A DNA stretch of 64,000 bases, taken from contig NC_036464.1 in the NCBI RefSeq assembly GCF_002775205.1, forward strand, positions 3,163,817 through 3,227,816, in the 5' to 3' direction. Below, piece by piece: positions 46,396 through 58,186 of this stretch. The translations under genes were made by a program, and so were the position numbers. The DNA is from Xiphophorus maculatus (lineage: Eukaryota > Chordata > Actinopteri > Cyprinodontiformes > Poeciliidae). Positions within the stretch are counted from its first letter, which is position 1. Each line of letters opens with the position of its first letter. Under the pieces are notes generated by a model. That model searched no databases. It had not been told where the DNA came from and was given only the letters and a program-made list of their open reading frames with translations.

Positions 46396-48196
46396 CTGAG
46401 TTACCATGACAGCTAGAAAAGACAAAGTCTTATTTCAGACGCAAATAAAACAATACTATGAACATTACTGTCTTCCTAATATAATGGGCTTTTAAGTTTT
46501 CATGGATTTCCAAACAGTCCTGAATTAAGAAGACGGTGGCTTGTAAATATTCGTCGCTACCAGTTAAAGCTAACGCAGCACAGCAAAGTTTACAGCCTTC
46601 ACTTCACTCCGGATCAACTTGTTCAGCCTAAAGCAGAAGGTAAAGGAGCCTCCTGTGTTATTTCCATGGACTCACTTCTGTATTCAGCCTGAAAGAGTTT
46701 ATGGGAACCAGAGAGCAGACCAGAACCAGACAGCCGAGCTACTGATCCGCCTGGACACACTGCTGGAAACACCGTCCTGCTTCACTAGAAACATCCTAAA
46801 CTAATAAAGCAAAATAACAAGGAGACCTTAAGGAACACGGCCATATTTTTCTAAAAGCAACAACTGAACCTGAACCGTCAGCTGAACTAGAACTCCGACA
46901 CCAGAGCTGCTCTACTGTTAAGCTATGGGCTTGTTGTTCCTCAGGCTGCAGAAGCAAAAAGCCTGAACCGTAAAATCCCCGTTACTTGGTCTCTGACACT
47001 AACGACAATAAACCACGTAATATACTTGAACACAAGGTAAAAACATTGTCCGTTAATGAAGAATGAAAAATGTTTAGATACTTAAATAGCACATTTTTAC
47101 AAGACAAATGTCTAGCATAAGCTAAAGCTAATGTTAGCCACAAAGTTTAAAGAAAGTAAAACTCACCTTCGTATCTGTGTATAACGAGGCGAACATCTTA
47201 AAACCTTTCTCCAGATTATTGTCGGGGCTTCGGCTCGATGTTCATCATTAATTGTTACCTTGGACAAGCCCTGCAAACACCCAGTGGAAAGAGCCTTTTG
47301 CAATAGATCGGAAACGACTGAGTCGCTTTTCCCCGAACGTGGAAGCTGAGGAGCAAAGAGCCCATAGCAGAGTTGACATATTACACTGTAATAATTTTTT
47401 TCAATGGAAAAAGTAAGGAAAATATGTAGTTTAATGTTTGACAATGACTTGATTTATCAGTCATTGTCAAGTGACAATAACTTTGATAAATCAAGTCATT
47501 TATCAATAATACATAAAAAAATAAATACAAGAAAATAAATTTTTTTCTTGTCTTGAAACATTAAATGTACATTAAATTATGGAATCGTGTAAATATGTTC
47601 TTTAATAAAACACTGTAAAAATGTGTCTGTTCATCCATGTCAATATAAAAACTATCAGAATCATTTCTATCAAATCACAACATTGTGCTCTTTATTCAGA
47701 AATCCCCCAAAACAATTAAATAATTCCATCAAAAGTTAGAAACTCTGACTTCAGTCATTTATTAGTGTGTGTGAGAAAATGTGTCAATGACAGGAATTAA
47801 CTTAAAATATTTAGTAGAACGGCACTTTGTGAAGTTCGGTCCATTTACTTGTGTTAGCTTACTGGAACACAGACCACATTCAACATGGAGAACGCTGTGA
47901 CGTATCGCAGCAACGGGCCGACCCGCTCCATGAGGCGTCTGCGTATTCATGTCCATGGATGCATCGATGCATCCTCGATAAAATGGGCGGAGCAAGAACA
48001 CATCCGGGTACTTTGAGCGTTCTTGCCTGGATGAGTACGTAGAACTGGAACAGTACTTAGGCTGCTGTCGATAATGTTTCACAAGGACGCGAGAACACAA
48101 GTAAAGACAAGAACGCATATTGAGAAATCAATGTGTCCATTATTGGGGAAGTCTCTGAGCAAAATGAGCAAAAGAATATAAATATATCAGTAACCA
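46396..48196. other. Intergenic with repeat relics
   Basis: No exon with homology is found. 47890-47970 is the inverted partner of the 41.4-kb repeat. A small hairpin-like repeat of AATCAAGTCATT occurs near 47450-47500. Confidence 0.4.
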
Positions 48197-50496
48197 GTGG
48201 TTATCTTCTGGTTCTGGTTCTGGTCCTGGTTCTGTAGCAGGTTGTCTGTCAGGACAAGTCGTCCTGGTTGCAGCAGGACGAGTCTGGACCCGCTGGGATC
48301 TTCAGCAGGTCCAGGTCAGAGCCAGGAACAGAACCGAGCTGGTTCAGCAGCAATTCTGATGTTGGAGCGATCGCCGTCTGTCTCTGAGTCCAATTCACCT
48401 GAGACACAACATCTGATCTAACAACACACTCTCTAGGAACCTAGCTCCGCCCACACACACGTCCTCTGAGAGAGAGAGTGTTTCTCTGCGTTTGTTTCTA
48501 ATACCTGTGGGGATCATTTTCCTGACATATACTACGACCCGCTGCTCCTTGTGGGACCGAAGCCTGGGCCCCACAAAGGGAAACGTTTTTGGGTCAGGGG
48601 TCAGATTTAGGACTACGGTGTGAATTGAGTTTTGGATAGGGTTAGGGTTAGCTTTAGGTTGCAGAAATGAATGGAAGTTAATGGAAAGTCCCCACAAAGA
48701 TAGCCACCCAAACGTGTGTGTGTGTGTGTGTCAATGTGTGTGTGTGTCGGGGTCGCACCCAGCAGAGGGGGAGTGTTTATTGGGCGAGCGGCGTCTCCTC
48801 GTCGTTCGCTTCAGATTAAAGCAGACACCCTGAGGAGCAACATGTGTCAGTTTCTCTGTGTGTGTCAGAGTGTGTGTTAATGTGTGTGTGTCAGAGTGTG
48901 TGTTCATGTGTGTGTGTCAGAGTGTGTGTTCATGTGCATTAAACAGGGAGCAAACAATCTGGCCGGCGGCTGCAGATCCAGGAGGTTTTCACAGCAGCAG
49001 GAAGGAGAAACTCAGCTTAAGGTAAGAAGAGTTTCCTCTGCTACAGGTTCTGGTTCTGGTCCTGGTTATGGATATGGATATGGATATGGATCTGAATCTG
49101 GTTCTGGTTCTGGTTCTGGATCTGGTTCTGGACCTGGAAAACTCCCCCTTGCCAGAGGCTGGTGGTCCTGCCAGGACGTGTTTTTAGGAGCTGAGGTTGT
49201 GATCGCAGCTCAGATGTGTAGGAGGAAATGGGTGAGGAGAGTTTAGCTCAGCTCTCTGATTGGTCGTATTTGAGCATCATGTGACCCGCTCTCTTCTCCG
49301 TCATTGGAAAGCAGCCAGTAGAAAAACCCGTAGGTTCCTGAGAAGCACGTCAACAAGATGGAAACACCTTCATTATTCCTGAAGCTGCGGAGTAGCTCCA
49401 AAAATAATCAGCTGAGTTTGAACCTCCGGACCAGCAGAGGGCGCTAGACGATGGGTGTGACCGTGGTTTAGCTACAGACTGTAGAACCTTCAGGTGCTGA
49501 AATATTAGGCACTTCAAACCTGGTGGAACCAGGAGAACCAGAACTGGACGGGAAGAATGGAGCTTCAGAGTTTGCTTCAGCTGCCTGACAAAAAGACTTC
49601 CTGTATGGAACTCAACCAGGAAACTCGTGACTTCACAATAAAACTCGTAGCTTTCTGGACGTCCTGTTCATAACCTGGCATCCATGATTCAGTGAGAAGA
49701 TGGACATCAACTGATGTTTTGATGTAGTTCTCTTTCTTTAACCTTTGACCTGAAACCTAGGACCCAGGACTTGGTACCTTAGACCAAGTCCAAGGGCCTT
49801 TTGACCTTTGAACTGTGAACCTGGTACCAGGATCCTTCTGAGGCAGTGAAAGGCCAGATATGACTCGGCTGATGTTCTGTCTCCATGAACTCTGAACATG
49901 AACTAGTTCACCACGGAGTTTTCCTTCTGAATTAGTTCAGGGTGGACTCCCCGCTGTGGAGGTTTTGGAATTTTGAACTAAATATAGTTCAAAATTCACG
50001 TAACTTGACACATAACCAAAACTGTCCCCACATGATATTAAAACATTTTTAATGGAACTGAAAGTGGGTTAGGGTTAAGGCCATGCTGCTCTACAGGACC
50101 CCTTAATGTGAGATACACCAAACTGTACTTCCTATAGGTTTCATACTCTGTACATAGGTCGATCCCTTGAACTAAGGATAAAAAGCCCTAATATTACATG
50201 GCCATTTTGGCTCAAAGAGCTATTTTTTTTTGTTGCCGTTTTTGACAATTACAAAGCCTTCCAATGGATTTTGAGCTACCAGCTTCATATTTGGTCAGCA
50301 TGAAAGTAAAGGATGGGGCAGTAAAAGTTATCAAAATCTTGAGTTTTTGAGAATGTTTGGGGGGCCAGGCAACTAACCTGACATACTTACAAAAATGAAA
50401 TGCTCTAACTTTGGCATACAAAAGTCAAACTTTTCTGAGTTATCCATATTGGATGGCATGTGATCTAAGCACATGACAAGACAAAGACCACCAGAA
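48197..50496. other. Intergenic, simple-repeat rich
   Basis: Interrupted GT runs lie near 48713-48750 and 48855-48935, and a hexamer (GGTTCT/GGATAT) tract at 49042-49135. An interspersed-repeat-like segment around 48510-48710 contains GTCCCCACAAAGATAG and AGGGTTAGGGTTAG. No gene is supported. Confidence 0.45.
49042..49135. repeat. Hexanucleotide repeat (GGTTCT/GGATAT)n
   Basis: Tandem six-base units, mostly GGTTCT, GGATAT and GGATCT. Confidence 0.85.
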
Positions 50497-50852
50497 CATC
50501 AATCCATCCATTTTCTCACACCCTTATCCCATTAAGAGTGCTGGTGCCTATTTCTAGCTGTCAACAGGCGAGAGGTGTAATCATCCTGGACAGGTCACCA
50601 GTCCATCACAGGGCAATGCAGAAACAGACAGGAAAAACAACCATGCACTCACAACTAAGGAGAATTTATACAGTCCAATTAACCTACTTTTTTTTGGACT
50701 GTGGGAGGAAGTTGGAGTACCCAGAGAAAACCCACACATGCACAGGAAGAACATGCAAACTCCATGCAGAAAGACCCCAGGCTGGGAATCGAACGCAGGA
50801 CCATCTTGCTGTGAGGCAACAGTGTTACCAGCTGGGCCACTGTGGAGCCCCA
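50497..50852 (-). mobile_element. Full-length V-SINE
   Basis: On the minus strand it has a tRNA-like head with A box (TGGCCCAGCTGGTAA) and B box (CGTTCGATTCCC). The conserved V core follows (GGAGTTTGCATGTTCTTCC, TCTGGGTACTCC, CTTCCTCCCACAGTCC). It ends in the LINE2-type tail (GGTGACCTGTCCAGG ... GAAAATGGATGGATT). Eight-base flanks CACCAGAA (50489-50496 and 50853-50860) are a perfect target duplication. Confidence 0.9.
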
Positions 50853-50860
50853 CACCAGAA

Positions 50861-51632
50861 AATCCAGGTCATATTTCCATTCACTTTCAGAGAGCTGAAT
50901 GTGCTGAAAGAGAAAAAGTTCAGGTTGGTGGAACTTGTTAATCACTTCTTTACTGAAACCAAAGAAATCTGCAGCTTTGAACACTTCAATATAGCGCCCT
51001 CTAGGGGACACATGGAAAAAAAATTTCTTTTGTGTTACCTCGCATTAAGTTTTACGTTCCCTCGCAATGTTTACTGCAATATTTGCTGGTCTATTTTATA
51101 TACAGTCACAATGAAAACATGTTTATTCTTAATTCTTTGGTGCAAAAAATTGATTGAAAATCAATTTATTCACTGCATGTTTATGTCTGTTTGTGTAAGA
51201 CTGAGATGGAGCTGAACATGAAAACGGCCCTTTAAATCATTCAGACCAACACAAAAGAGACACAATCAAACTGTCAGATGACTAATTACCTTGTGATAAT
51301 AACTCAGAAATAATCCAAATAGTTTGGATGTATTTTTTCTTTCTCTCCTACTTATGGAAAGTTTCTATTTATATCATAGGTTTGTGGTGCATTTCTATCC
51401 TAAAGAAAAAGACATAAAACTTCACAATATTATCTCATATTTCACAATGAAATATTAAGATACATGGAAAAACCTCATGAAAGCCTCATATTATGGCAGA
51501 AAGTACAATGGGCACCGGGAGAAAGGCTACAGTATTCAGTTATACCGCATGAACTGATTAGTACATTATTGTAAGGTAATGCAAAAGTTTTGTGAGGGAA
51601 CCCAAAAAAAAAAATTTCCCCATCTCCCCTAG
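50861..51632. other. Intergenic, no gene recognised
   Basis: AT-rich DNA with no exon, ending just before the NLR fragment. Confidence 0.4.
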
Positions 51633-52217
51633 AAGGGTCCGCACTTTCAGGTTCTGTTCATCTTTGATGGCCTGGATGAGAGTCGACTTCCTCTGGACTT
51701 CCACAACAATCCGATCCTGACTGATGCTACAGAGTCCAGCTCAGTGGGTGTTCTGCTGACAAACCTCATCAGGGGGAAACTGCTTCCCTCTGCTCTCCTC
51801 TGGATAACCACACGACCTGCAGCAGCTAGACAGATCCCTCCTCAGTGTGTTGGTATGGTAACAGAGGTCAGAGGGTTCACTGACCCACAGAAGGAGGAGT
51901 ACTTCAGGAAGAGATTCAGAGATGAGCAGCAGGCCAGCAGGATCATCTCCCACATGAAGACATCACGAAGCCTCCACATCATGTGCCACATCCCAGTCTT
52001 CTGCTGGATCACTGCTACAGTTCTGAAGGATGTGCTGGAGATCAGAGAGGGAGGAAAGCTGCCTAGCACCCTGACTGAGATGTACATCCACTTCCTGGTG
52101 GTTCAGACCAAAGTGAAGAAGGTCAAGTATGATGGAGGAGCTTTTCTAGTGGTGAACTCTGAACATGAACTGTTTAGTCTGAAAGGGGACAGTTCTGTTG
52201 AAGGGGGAACTTGTTAA
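51633..52217 (+). pseudogene. Truncated fish NLR (NLRC3-like) NACHT fragment
   Basis: The frame opens after a stop at 51630 and reads through the Walker B region [15 protein letters not shown], then [18 protein letters not shown], the sensor-like [26 protein letters not shown] and [15 protein letters not shown]. These are hallmarks of the large teleost NLR-C family of cytosolic innate immune receptors. The Walker A half of NACHT and upstream domains are missing. The frame decays after about residue 160 and stops at 52217 without the rest of NACHT or any leucine-rich repeats. Most likely a fragment copied here from elsewhere. Confidence 0.88.
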
Positions 52218-52477
52218 GACACTCCAGGTTTTATGTTCTTAGTCCTGGTCATGTGACCGATTCCCTGCCCTCTGATTGGCCTGTGCTGCTGTGTGTTTTT
52301 ACTGCAGGAGTGTTCATCAGAGGCGTGATACGGAGTGAGGAGGAGTGAGTTCATGGAGAGATGATGGAGAATGTTTGCTCTGACTCACTCTCCTGCTAAC
52401 CAACCACCTGTTGCTTTCTCTCCAGCACACACTCCCCTCATTCTTCTTTCCCCAGAGCAAACACCCTGAAAGAAAGG

Positions 52478-52480
<3 letters not shown>

Positions 52481-52552
<72 letters not shown>
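52481..52552. repeat. (GT)n microsatellite
   Basis: About 36 uninterrupted GT units, just upstream of the likely dlk2 first exon. Confidence 0.97.
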
Positions 52553-52554
<2 letters not shown>

Positions 52555-52609
52555 CTGTGGTATGCGAGCCACACGAATGCTGTCGATAATCCAGGCATGT
52601 CCCTTCCTG

Positions 52610-52778
52610 TCTCTGCAGAGGCCGCGCACTTCCCTGGAATCTCTGGAAAAGTGATCCGCTCCTTGTTTTCCTGCCCGACAGTCGACCGTGTGGGCACAGT
52701 GATCCGGACCTCCGTCACCACGGCAACAAGACTGAAGGAAACAGAGAGCGGGAAGAAGAAGAGGAGGAAGAAGAACAG
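52610..52778 (+). other. dlk2: Candidate noncoding first exon of dlk2
   Basis: A purine-rich segment ends at a strong donor (AACAG/GTAGGT at 52778), about 950 bp before the acceptor of the ATG exon (GTTGCAG at about 53733). The dlk2 ATG exon begins with a splice acceptor, so an upstream noncoding exon is required, and this is the best candidate. The start is not defined. Confidence 0.45.
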
Positions 52779-53756
52779 GTAGGTCACATGACCTGATTAG
52801 GAAGTGGAATGTCCTGGATCATCTCCAGTCCTGTCCTGCTGGTGCTAGATATGTCCCTGGTGTGTAGAAGCGGAGACACACCTAGCAGCTTCAGGACAAT
52901 GTACCTGGAGGACAGGAGAACTTCTGGTCTGGAGGAACATCCACTCCCTGTTGGACCAAAGGTCTGGTTGAGACAGAGGAGGAGGGTCCAGTTGCTGGAC
53001 AGACCTATCCTCTACAGAGATTGTTGTCCATGTTGGGAGAAGGAGAAAGGAAGGTTAAGACATTTGGAAAAGTTTGACGTGGAGCGGCATGGGATGCAGG
53101 ACTGGAACCCAAGACACGTCCCTCGGTCCGTCTGAAGTTCAGCTCACAGCGTCCTGCAGGACTGTCCCTCGCTGGCAGCTTGAGTTTCACTCTCAGTGGC
53201 GGCTCAACTTCACACGCATTGCAGCGACACCTCCAACCTGCAGACATGTCCGGAAAAATCTCCTGGGCTCAAGGTCACTCCAGGACGGAAAGATGACCTC
53301 ACAGAGCGACCAGATCATCTCTGGGGGCTAATGTCTGCAGCCGGGTGTCGGGGGCCCAGCTGAACCAGGAGTAACACCAGCAGTCCAGCTGTTGGTCCAG
53401 AGGATCCTCGTGATGTTTTCTGACCAAATTCTCAAGCTTCCAGTTTGAAAGTCAGAACTCCAGTTTGGAAGGCCCAACTTCCCAACTTGTTTAAACTATT
53501 TATGACACAATGAACACATGAAATCTAAGATGTCCGATATTATTTCCAGATCCATGCACCAACTTCTGAGCTAAAAGAAACAGCTAGCATGATAACACAA
53601 CAAATAGCCTTCTAATGCTGCATTCCATTTACTTCAGAAATAACTCAGGCTGTGCTGTAGTTGGTTCTGTCCTCACATGAGGACAGGTGGACTCACCTGG
53701 TCTCTGTTTCTCCGTGTCCTCCTCCTGTTGCAGGACGGCCTCTCGCTGCAGCCAAC

Positions 53757-55051
53757 ATGTCGGCGATCCGAGGTGGGGGCGTCCTGCTGCTGCTGAGCTG
53801 CGTGTGCCTCATGCTCTTAGCCCCGTCCCCTGGTGCAGGTGAAGGTAGGTCACATGACCCAGGTACGCATGAGGTACTGAGAGGGTCCAGGTCTGGAGAT
53901 GATCTGCAGAGTCCTGGAGGAAACCTGGGCTTCCAAACAGGAAGTCTGGGGTTTAATGGAACAACCAGAAGGTTCTGTCCGATCATCGATAATCCTGATC
54001 TGTTCTTGATCAGAAAGCGATGTTTATGAACAACCACAACCACCAAAAGAAAACGCATTTATTAATAATGATCTTTTCCAACAGGAATCCTTGAACTTCC
54101 TGTTTTACTCACCTTTATTAATTATCAAACTGATTTTCATGGACATAAAATTTTTTTCTTCCTGTAACTTCATGGCTGCTCCCTCTGACTCCTGTTTCTG
54201 GATTCACCAGTTTTCCTGAACCAGTTCCTGCTGTAAGGCCAGGAGTTTGACCTCTGACCTCTGACAGGCGACGGGTCGCGTGGCGGGCGGCGGACAGCTT
54301 GCTTTGCCCGCCGGTTGTTGTGCCAGCGATCGGGTCGGATTACCGAGACGTTCCTTGGAACAATCCATTTCCATTCCGGCTGAAACCCGATCCGGCCGGC
54401 AGCTGCACTCCGAGGCCAGAGGTCAGAGGTTACGGTCTAAACACGGAGCAAACCTGTCATCAACCTCTGACAGAGTCCAACCACTCAGAGACAGTACTGG
54501 TTCTGTTGGGCCTCTAGTGGAGAATCGGTTCTGAACCGGATCAGCAGCAGAACCAGGAAGCCGTTCAGAACCAGAGCGGTTCTGGTGTGGTTCTGGAACA
54601 CCTCTCCTCTAATTATTGAGACAACAGGAAAGAATTCCCAATGAATTTTCAAAATAAAATGCAGAGCCAGACAAATCGAAAGCGTTTCTGAATCTGCAGG
54701 GGTATGAATAGTTCTGGACTGGAGGTGTGATCCGGTGGTTTCCAGTTTCAGATTCCAGTCACTGATCAGCTGGAGCAGTGGTTCCCAACCCCCGGGCTGC
54801 GGACCGGTACCGGTCCGTGGACCAATTGGTACCGGACTGCGCAAGAAATAATTAAATACTTCCGTTTTATGTGTTGAGTCTGGAGGATCTTTTATTTTGA
54901 AAATCCTTTAACCGGTTCCTGTCGGTTACGTCTTGTGCGCCAACATTGAGCCACAAGCAGCAGAATGAGGTAGAAACAGCAGCAACAGCAACAACAGCAA
55001 CAGCAACAGCAACAACAGCAACAGCAACAACAGCAACAGCAGCAACAGCAA

Positions 55052-55083
<32 letters not shown>

Positions 55084-57442
55084 ACAGCAGCAACAGCAAC
55101 AACAGCAGCAGCAGCAACAGCAGCAGCAGCAACAACAGCAGCAACAGCAGCAACAGCAACAACAGCAACAGCAGCAACAGCAACAACAGCAGCAACAGCA
55201 ACAGCAGCAACAGCAGCAGCAGCAACAGCAACAACAGCAACAGCAGCAACAGCAGCAACAGCAACAACAGCAACAGCAGCAACAGCAGCAATAGTCCGCT
55301 GGTCCGCAGCAAATATGCAAAGTCTCGACCGGTCTGAGACCACTGAGCTGGAGAACTTTAATGTCTCAGGTTCTGCTAAACCCGGAATTGGAACCGTCCC
55401 AGATCAGAACTGGGTTCCCAGCAGACACTTTATTCTGACAGAATTTATCTACTTCCTGTTTTCCGACCATTTCCTCTGATCGGTTCCGTTCTCCCCACAG
55501 GAAGCAACTGCAGCTGCAACGCTACCAACAGCCGCTGTGATGAGTTCGGAGTCTGCAGGTAAGACGTCATCAGAACCAGGAGGTCAAAGGTTAAATCCCG
55601 TTTCCACGGATACCGACCTGCTGAACACCGCTGAGCCTGGTCAGATCTGGTCTCCAGGTGTAACAGGAAATCCTCCCTCAGTCTGGCTGCACCCTGTAGA
55701 CCAGGGGTCTCAAACTCCAGTCCTGCAACTTTTAGATGAGCCTCTGCTGCAGCACCTGAACAGATCATTAGGTCATTAGCAAGGCTGGGAGAACTGATCC
55801 ACACCAGGAGGAGGTAATGAAGCCGTTTCATTCCAGCGTTTTGTACCTGTGGCACATCTAAAAACTGCAGGACTGCAGCCCTGGAGGCCTGGAGTTTGAG
55901 ACCCCTGATGTAGACCAAACGGTTTACTGACATTAAAAAACTGCTTTTATTTTTGAAAGGTTCACAGTTCAGTTCAGTTCTTCCAGCTGGAAACTAGAGA
56001 TCAGGCTGACCTCTGACCTGAACCTTTAGAGCAACATAAAGACAGTTCCAGAACGGGCCTTCTATCAGCTGAAAAACATTTCCAGGATCCAGGACATTCC
56101 AGGACTAATGTCTCAGCATCATGTTTTTTTACGGCTGCGGTGCAGAAACCACAGGAACCTGTTTTTGTCTCCTGTCATGGTTAATTCCTCCATCTTTCCT
56201 TGAAACTTGCTGCCTGTTTCCAGGTGTGATCCGGGCTGGGACGGTGAGCTGTGCCAGCGCTGCGTGACGATGCCGGGTTGCGTGCACGGCTCCTGCCTGC
56301 AGCCGTGGCAGTGCGCGTGTCAGCCGGGCTGGGGCGGCCGATTCTGCGACAAAGGTCTCTGCGGCTAACCGATCCGTCGGAAACCCGTCGGTCTTGGTGT
56401 TTCTTGACGCCGCTGCCTGTTGTGTGTGTGCTTCCTGTCAGACCTCAGCGTGTGTTCCCAGCAGCCCTGCCTCAACGGCGCCACCTGTCTGCTGGAGGAC
56501 AGCGGAGACTTCCGCTGCTTGTGTCCAGACGGTTTTCATGGTCCGACCTGCCGGAGGAGGAAGGGGCCGTGTCTCCAGAGAAGGTGATCCGTAGCAACAG
56601 GTCCACAGAGTCTGAGGGTTGAAGGGCTAAGCTAACGTTAGCACGTATCATCTCTGTTGTGATATGACTTATTGATGATCCAACGTATTTTATGGTAGTT
56701 CACTAGAATCATTTAAAGTTCTTGGTCTGGACTTTAACTCCCATCTGGTTCTGGTTCCAGGTCCCCGTGTAAAAATGGCGGCCTGTGTGAGGACGCTGAC
56801 GGCTTTGCGGCAGAGCTTGTGTGCCGCTGCCTCGCCGGATTCACGGGGCCCCGCTGTGAGACCGACATCGACGACTGCTTGATGGGGCCGTGTGCCACCG
56901 GCGCCACCTGTGTGGATGGAGTTAACCGGTTCTCCTGCCTCTGCCCGGTCGGGTTCTCGGGCCGGTTCTGCACGGTCAACATGGATGACTGCGCCAGCCA
57001 GCCCTGCCGAAACGGCGGGCGCTGCCTCGACCGCGCCGGAGGCTTCCGCTGCCTCTGCCGGCCAGGATTCGCCGGAACCACCTGTGAAACGCCGCCGAGC
57101 CCCGCCAGCCCCAGCCCGTCGGTCTGGACCACGCGGGCCCGGGACACTAGTCACCATGACAACAGGAAGGTAAAGGTGACGGTGAAGGAGCGCGGCGCCG
57201 GCGGACTGTCTGACCTGCAGCTCGTGGTCGTGTTGGTTCTGACGAGCGTGTCTGTAGGCGTGGTGGCGCTGACCGCCGCTCTGGTCCTCCACGCCCCCTG
57301 CCGACGCCGTGGCCACGCCCCCTGCTGGTTGTCCCCATCGCCGCGCAGCAGGCGGGAACCCGGCGACCAGCCAGAGCATCGGATCAGCTTCCTGAATGCA
57401 GCAGAACCACAGAAAAAGAAACTCAACATAGAAGTTGTTTAG
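53757..57442 (+). CDS. dlk2: Delta-like non-canonical Notch ligand 2, 366 aa
   Basis: Exons 53757-53844, 55501-55558, 56224-56354, 56442-56583 and 56761-57442 join with matching phases (1, 2, 1, 2) into 367 codons. Residues 1-27 are a hydrophobic signal peptide. Six EGF-like repeats follow, beginning NCSCN...[10 protein letters not shown]. Two have calcium-binding DxDDC starts ([20 protein letters not shown]). A single transmembrane segment lies at about 292-316 ([22 protein letters not shown]), then a 50-residue cytosolic tail ending IEVV. There is no DSL domain, as expected for DLK1/2. The first repeats match the DLK2 pattern WDGxxCxRCVxMPGCxHGxC. The family modulates Notch signalling and adipocyte and other cell differentiation. 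The gene is head-to-head with tjap1, as in mammals. Human DLK2 is slightly longer (383 aa). Confidence 0.94.
54776..55345. mobile_element. hAT nonautonomous element (family 3) carrying a CAR repeat
   Basis: Begins CAGTGGTTCCCAACC and ends ACCACTG. It is flanked by a perfect 8-bp duplication AGCTGGAG (54768-54775 and 55346-55353). It lies in dlk2 intron 1. Its interior is mostly a trinucleotide-type repeat. Confidence 0.88.
54975..55290. repeat. (CAG/CAA)n trinucleotide tract, about 315 bp
   Basis: Mixed AACAGC, CAACAG and CAGCAG units, uninterrupted in triplet phase. All frames read as single-residue-rich polymers. It is intronic and inside the hAT element, so it is not a coding tract. Confidence 0.96.
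55702..55907. mobile_element. hAT MITE family 1, copy 2
   Basis: A 206-bp element with ends CAGGGGTCTCAAACTCCAG / CTGGAGTTTGAGACCCCTG. The flanks CTGTAGAC and ATGTAGAC match in seven of eight bases. It lies in dlk2 intron 2. Confidence 0.92.
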
Positions 57443-58105
57443 AGAGAGGTCAGAGGTCACAGAACCACCTGCACTATGACATTATACTCTACGTTGATCA
57501 GATGGTTTGCAGCATGGAACCGGACCTGACTGGACCAGAATTCGCACTCAGGAAGGCGTTACCATGACGACCGTTCTTCAACAGGAACATTTCTCTGGAT
57601 GGATCCGGATCGGGTCGGGGTGGTGAACCGAGTCAGGAGGAAGTTCTGGTTCCTAAAACCGGCTTTGGATCGACTCCCCGTCTGTTTTTACTCTTAGACC
57701 GGAACCAGAACCAAACTGTTCTGTAAATACTGTAAGATATTCTATTTATTGCTTCTTGTACAGATTTTATTCGACCCGTCGGACCCCGGTGGTCCAGCAG
57801 GGGGCGCCGATTGTCAGACATTAACAGAAGTAGTTTGAGTTCATATCGATGTTTTTTTATTCATTTATAAATGTCACCATTTCAAACTAAATATTCAGTT
57901 ACAAAGCTAAATATTGCTAGCTTACAAAATAAAAGTTTAGTTAGCAGGTTTGCTAACTAAACTTTTATAAGTGAAACGATAACATGGTGAAAATGACTGA
58001 AGAATGAACTTGTTTTTCTCTGACCGGCTGAATGACGGTGGTCCAGAAGTCATCAGAACTCTACTCTGAACTAAACCAGAACCGATCCGGTCCGCATTCA
58101 ATAAA
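57443..58105 (+). other. dlk2: dlk2 3' UTR with poly(A) signals
   Basis: Contains AT-rich blocks TAAATACTGTAAGATATTC and TATTTATTG (57720-57750). AATAAA occurs at 57928-57933, inside a hairpin, and at 58100-58105. The two sites could give two 3' ends. Confidence 0.6.
57929..57968. repeat. Perfect 17-bp inverted repeat with 6-nt loop
   Basis: ATAAAAGTTTAGTTAGC (57929-57945) is the reverse complement of 57952-57968. The left arm overlaps the AATAAA at 57928-57933, in the 3' region between the convergent genes dlk2 and lrrc73. Confidence 0.9.
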
Positions 58106-58186
58106 TCTGTTTCACTCTGTTCTGGTTCTGGACTTGCTGAGCAGAAATAACCAATCAGAGCCGTCCTTACCGAGCTGTAAACTGTT

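Noticed and set aside
54867..55479. ORFs reading as long poly-Ala/Thr/Val, poly-Leu or poly-Cys
   Set aside because: Translations of the intronic CAG/CAA tract within a hAT element in dlk2 intron 1. There are no splice sites linking them to dlk2.
56251..56622. 123-codon ORF in another frame over dlk2 exons 3-4
   Set aside because: It reads across introns in a non-EGF frame. The spliced frame has the cysteine pattern of EGF repeats.
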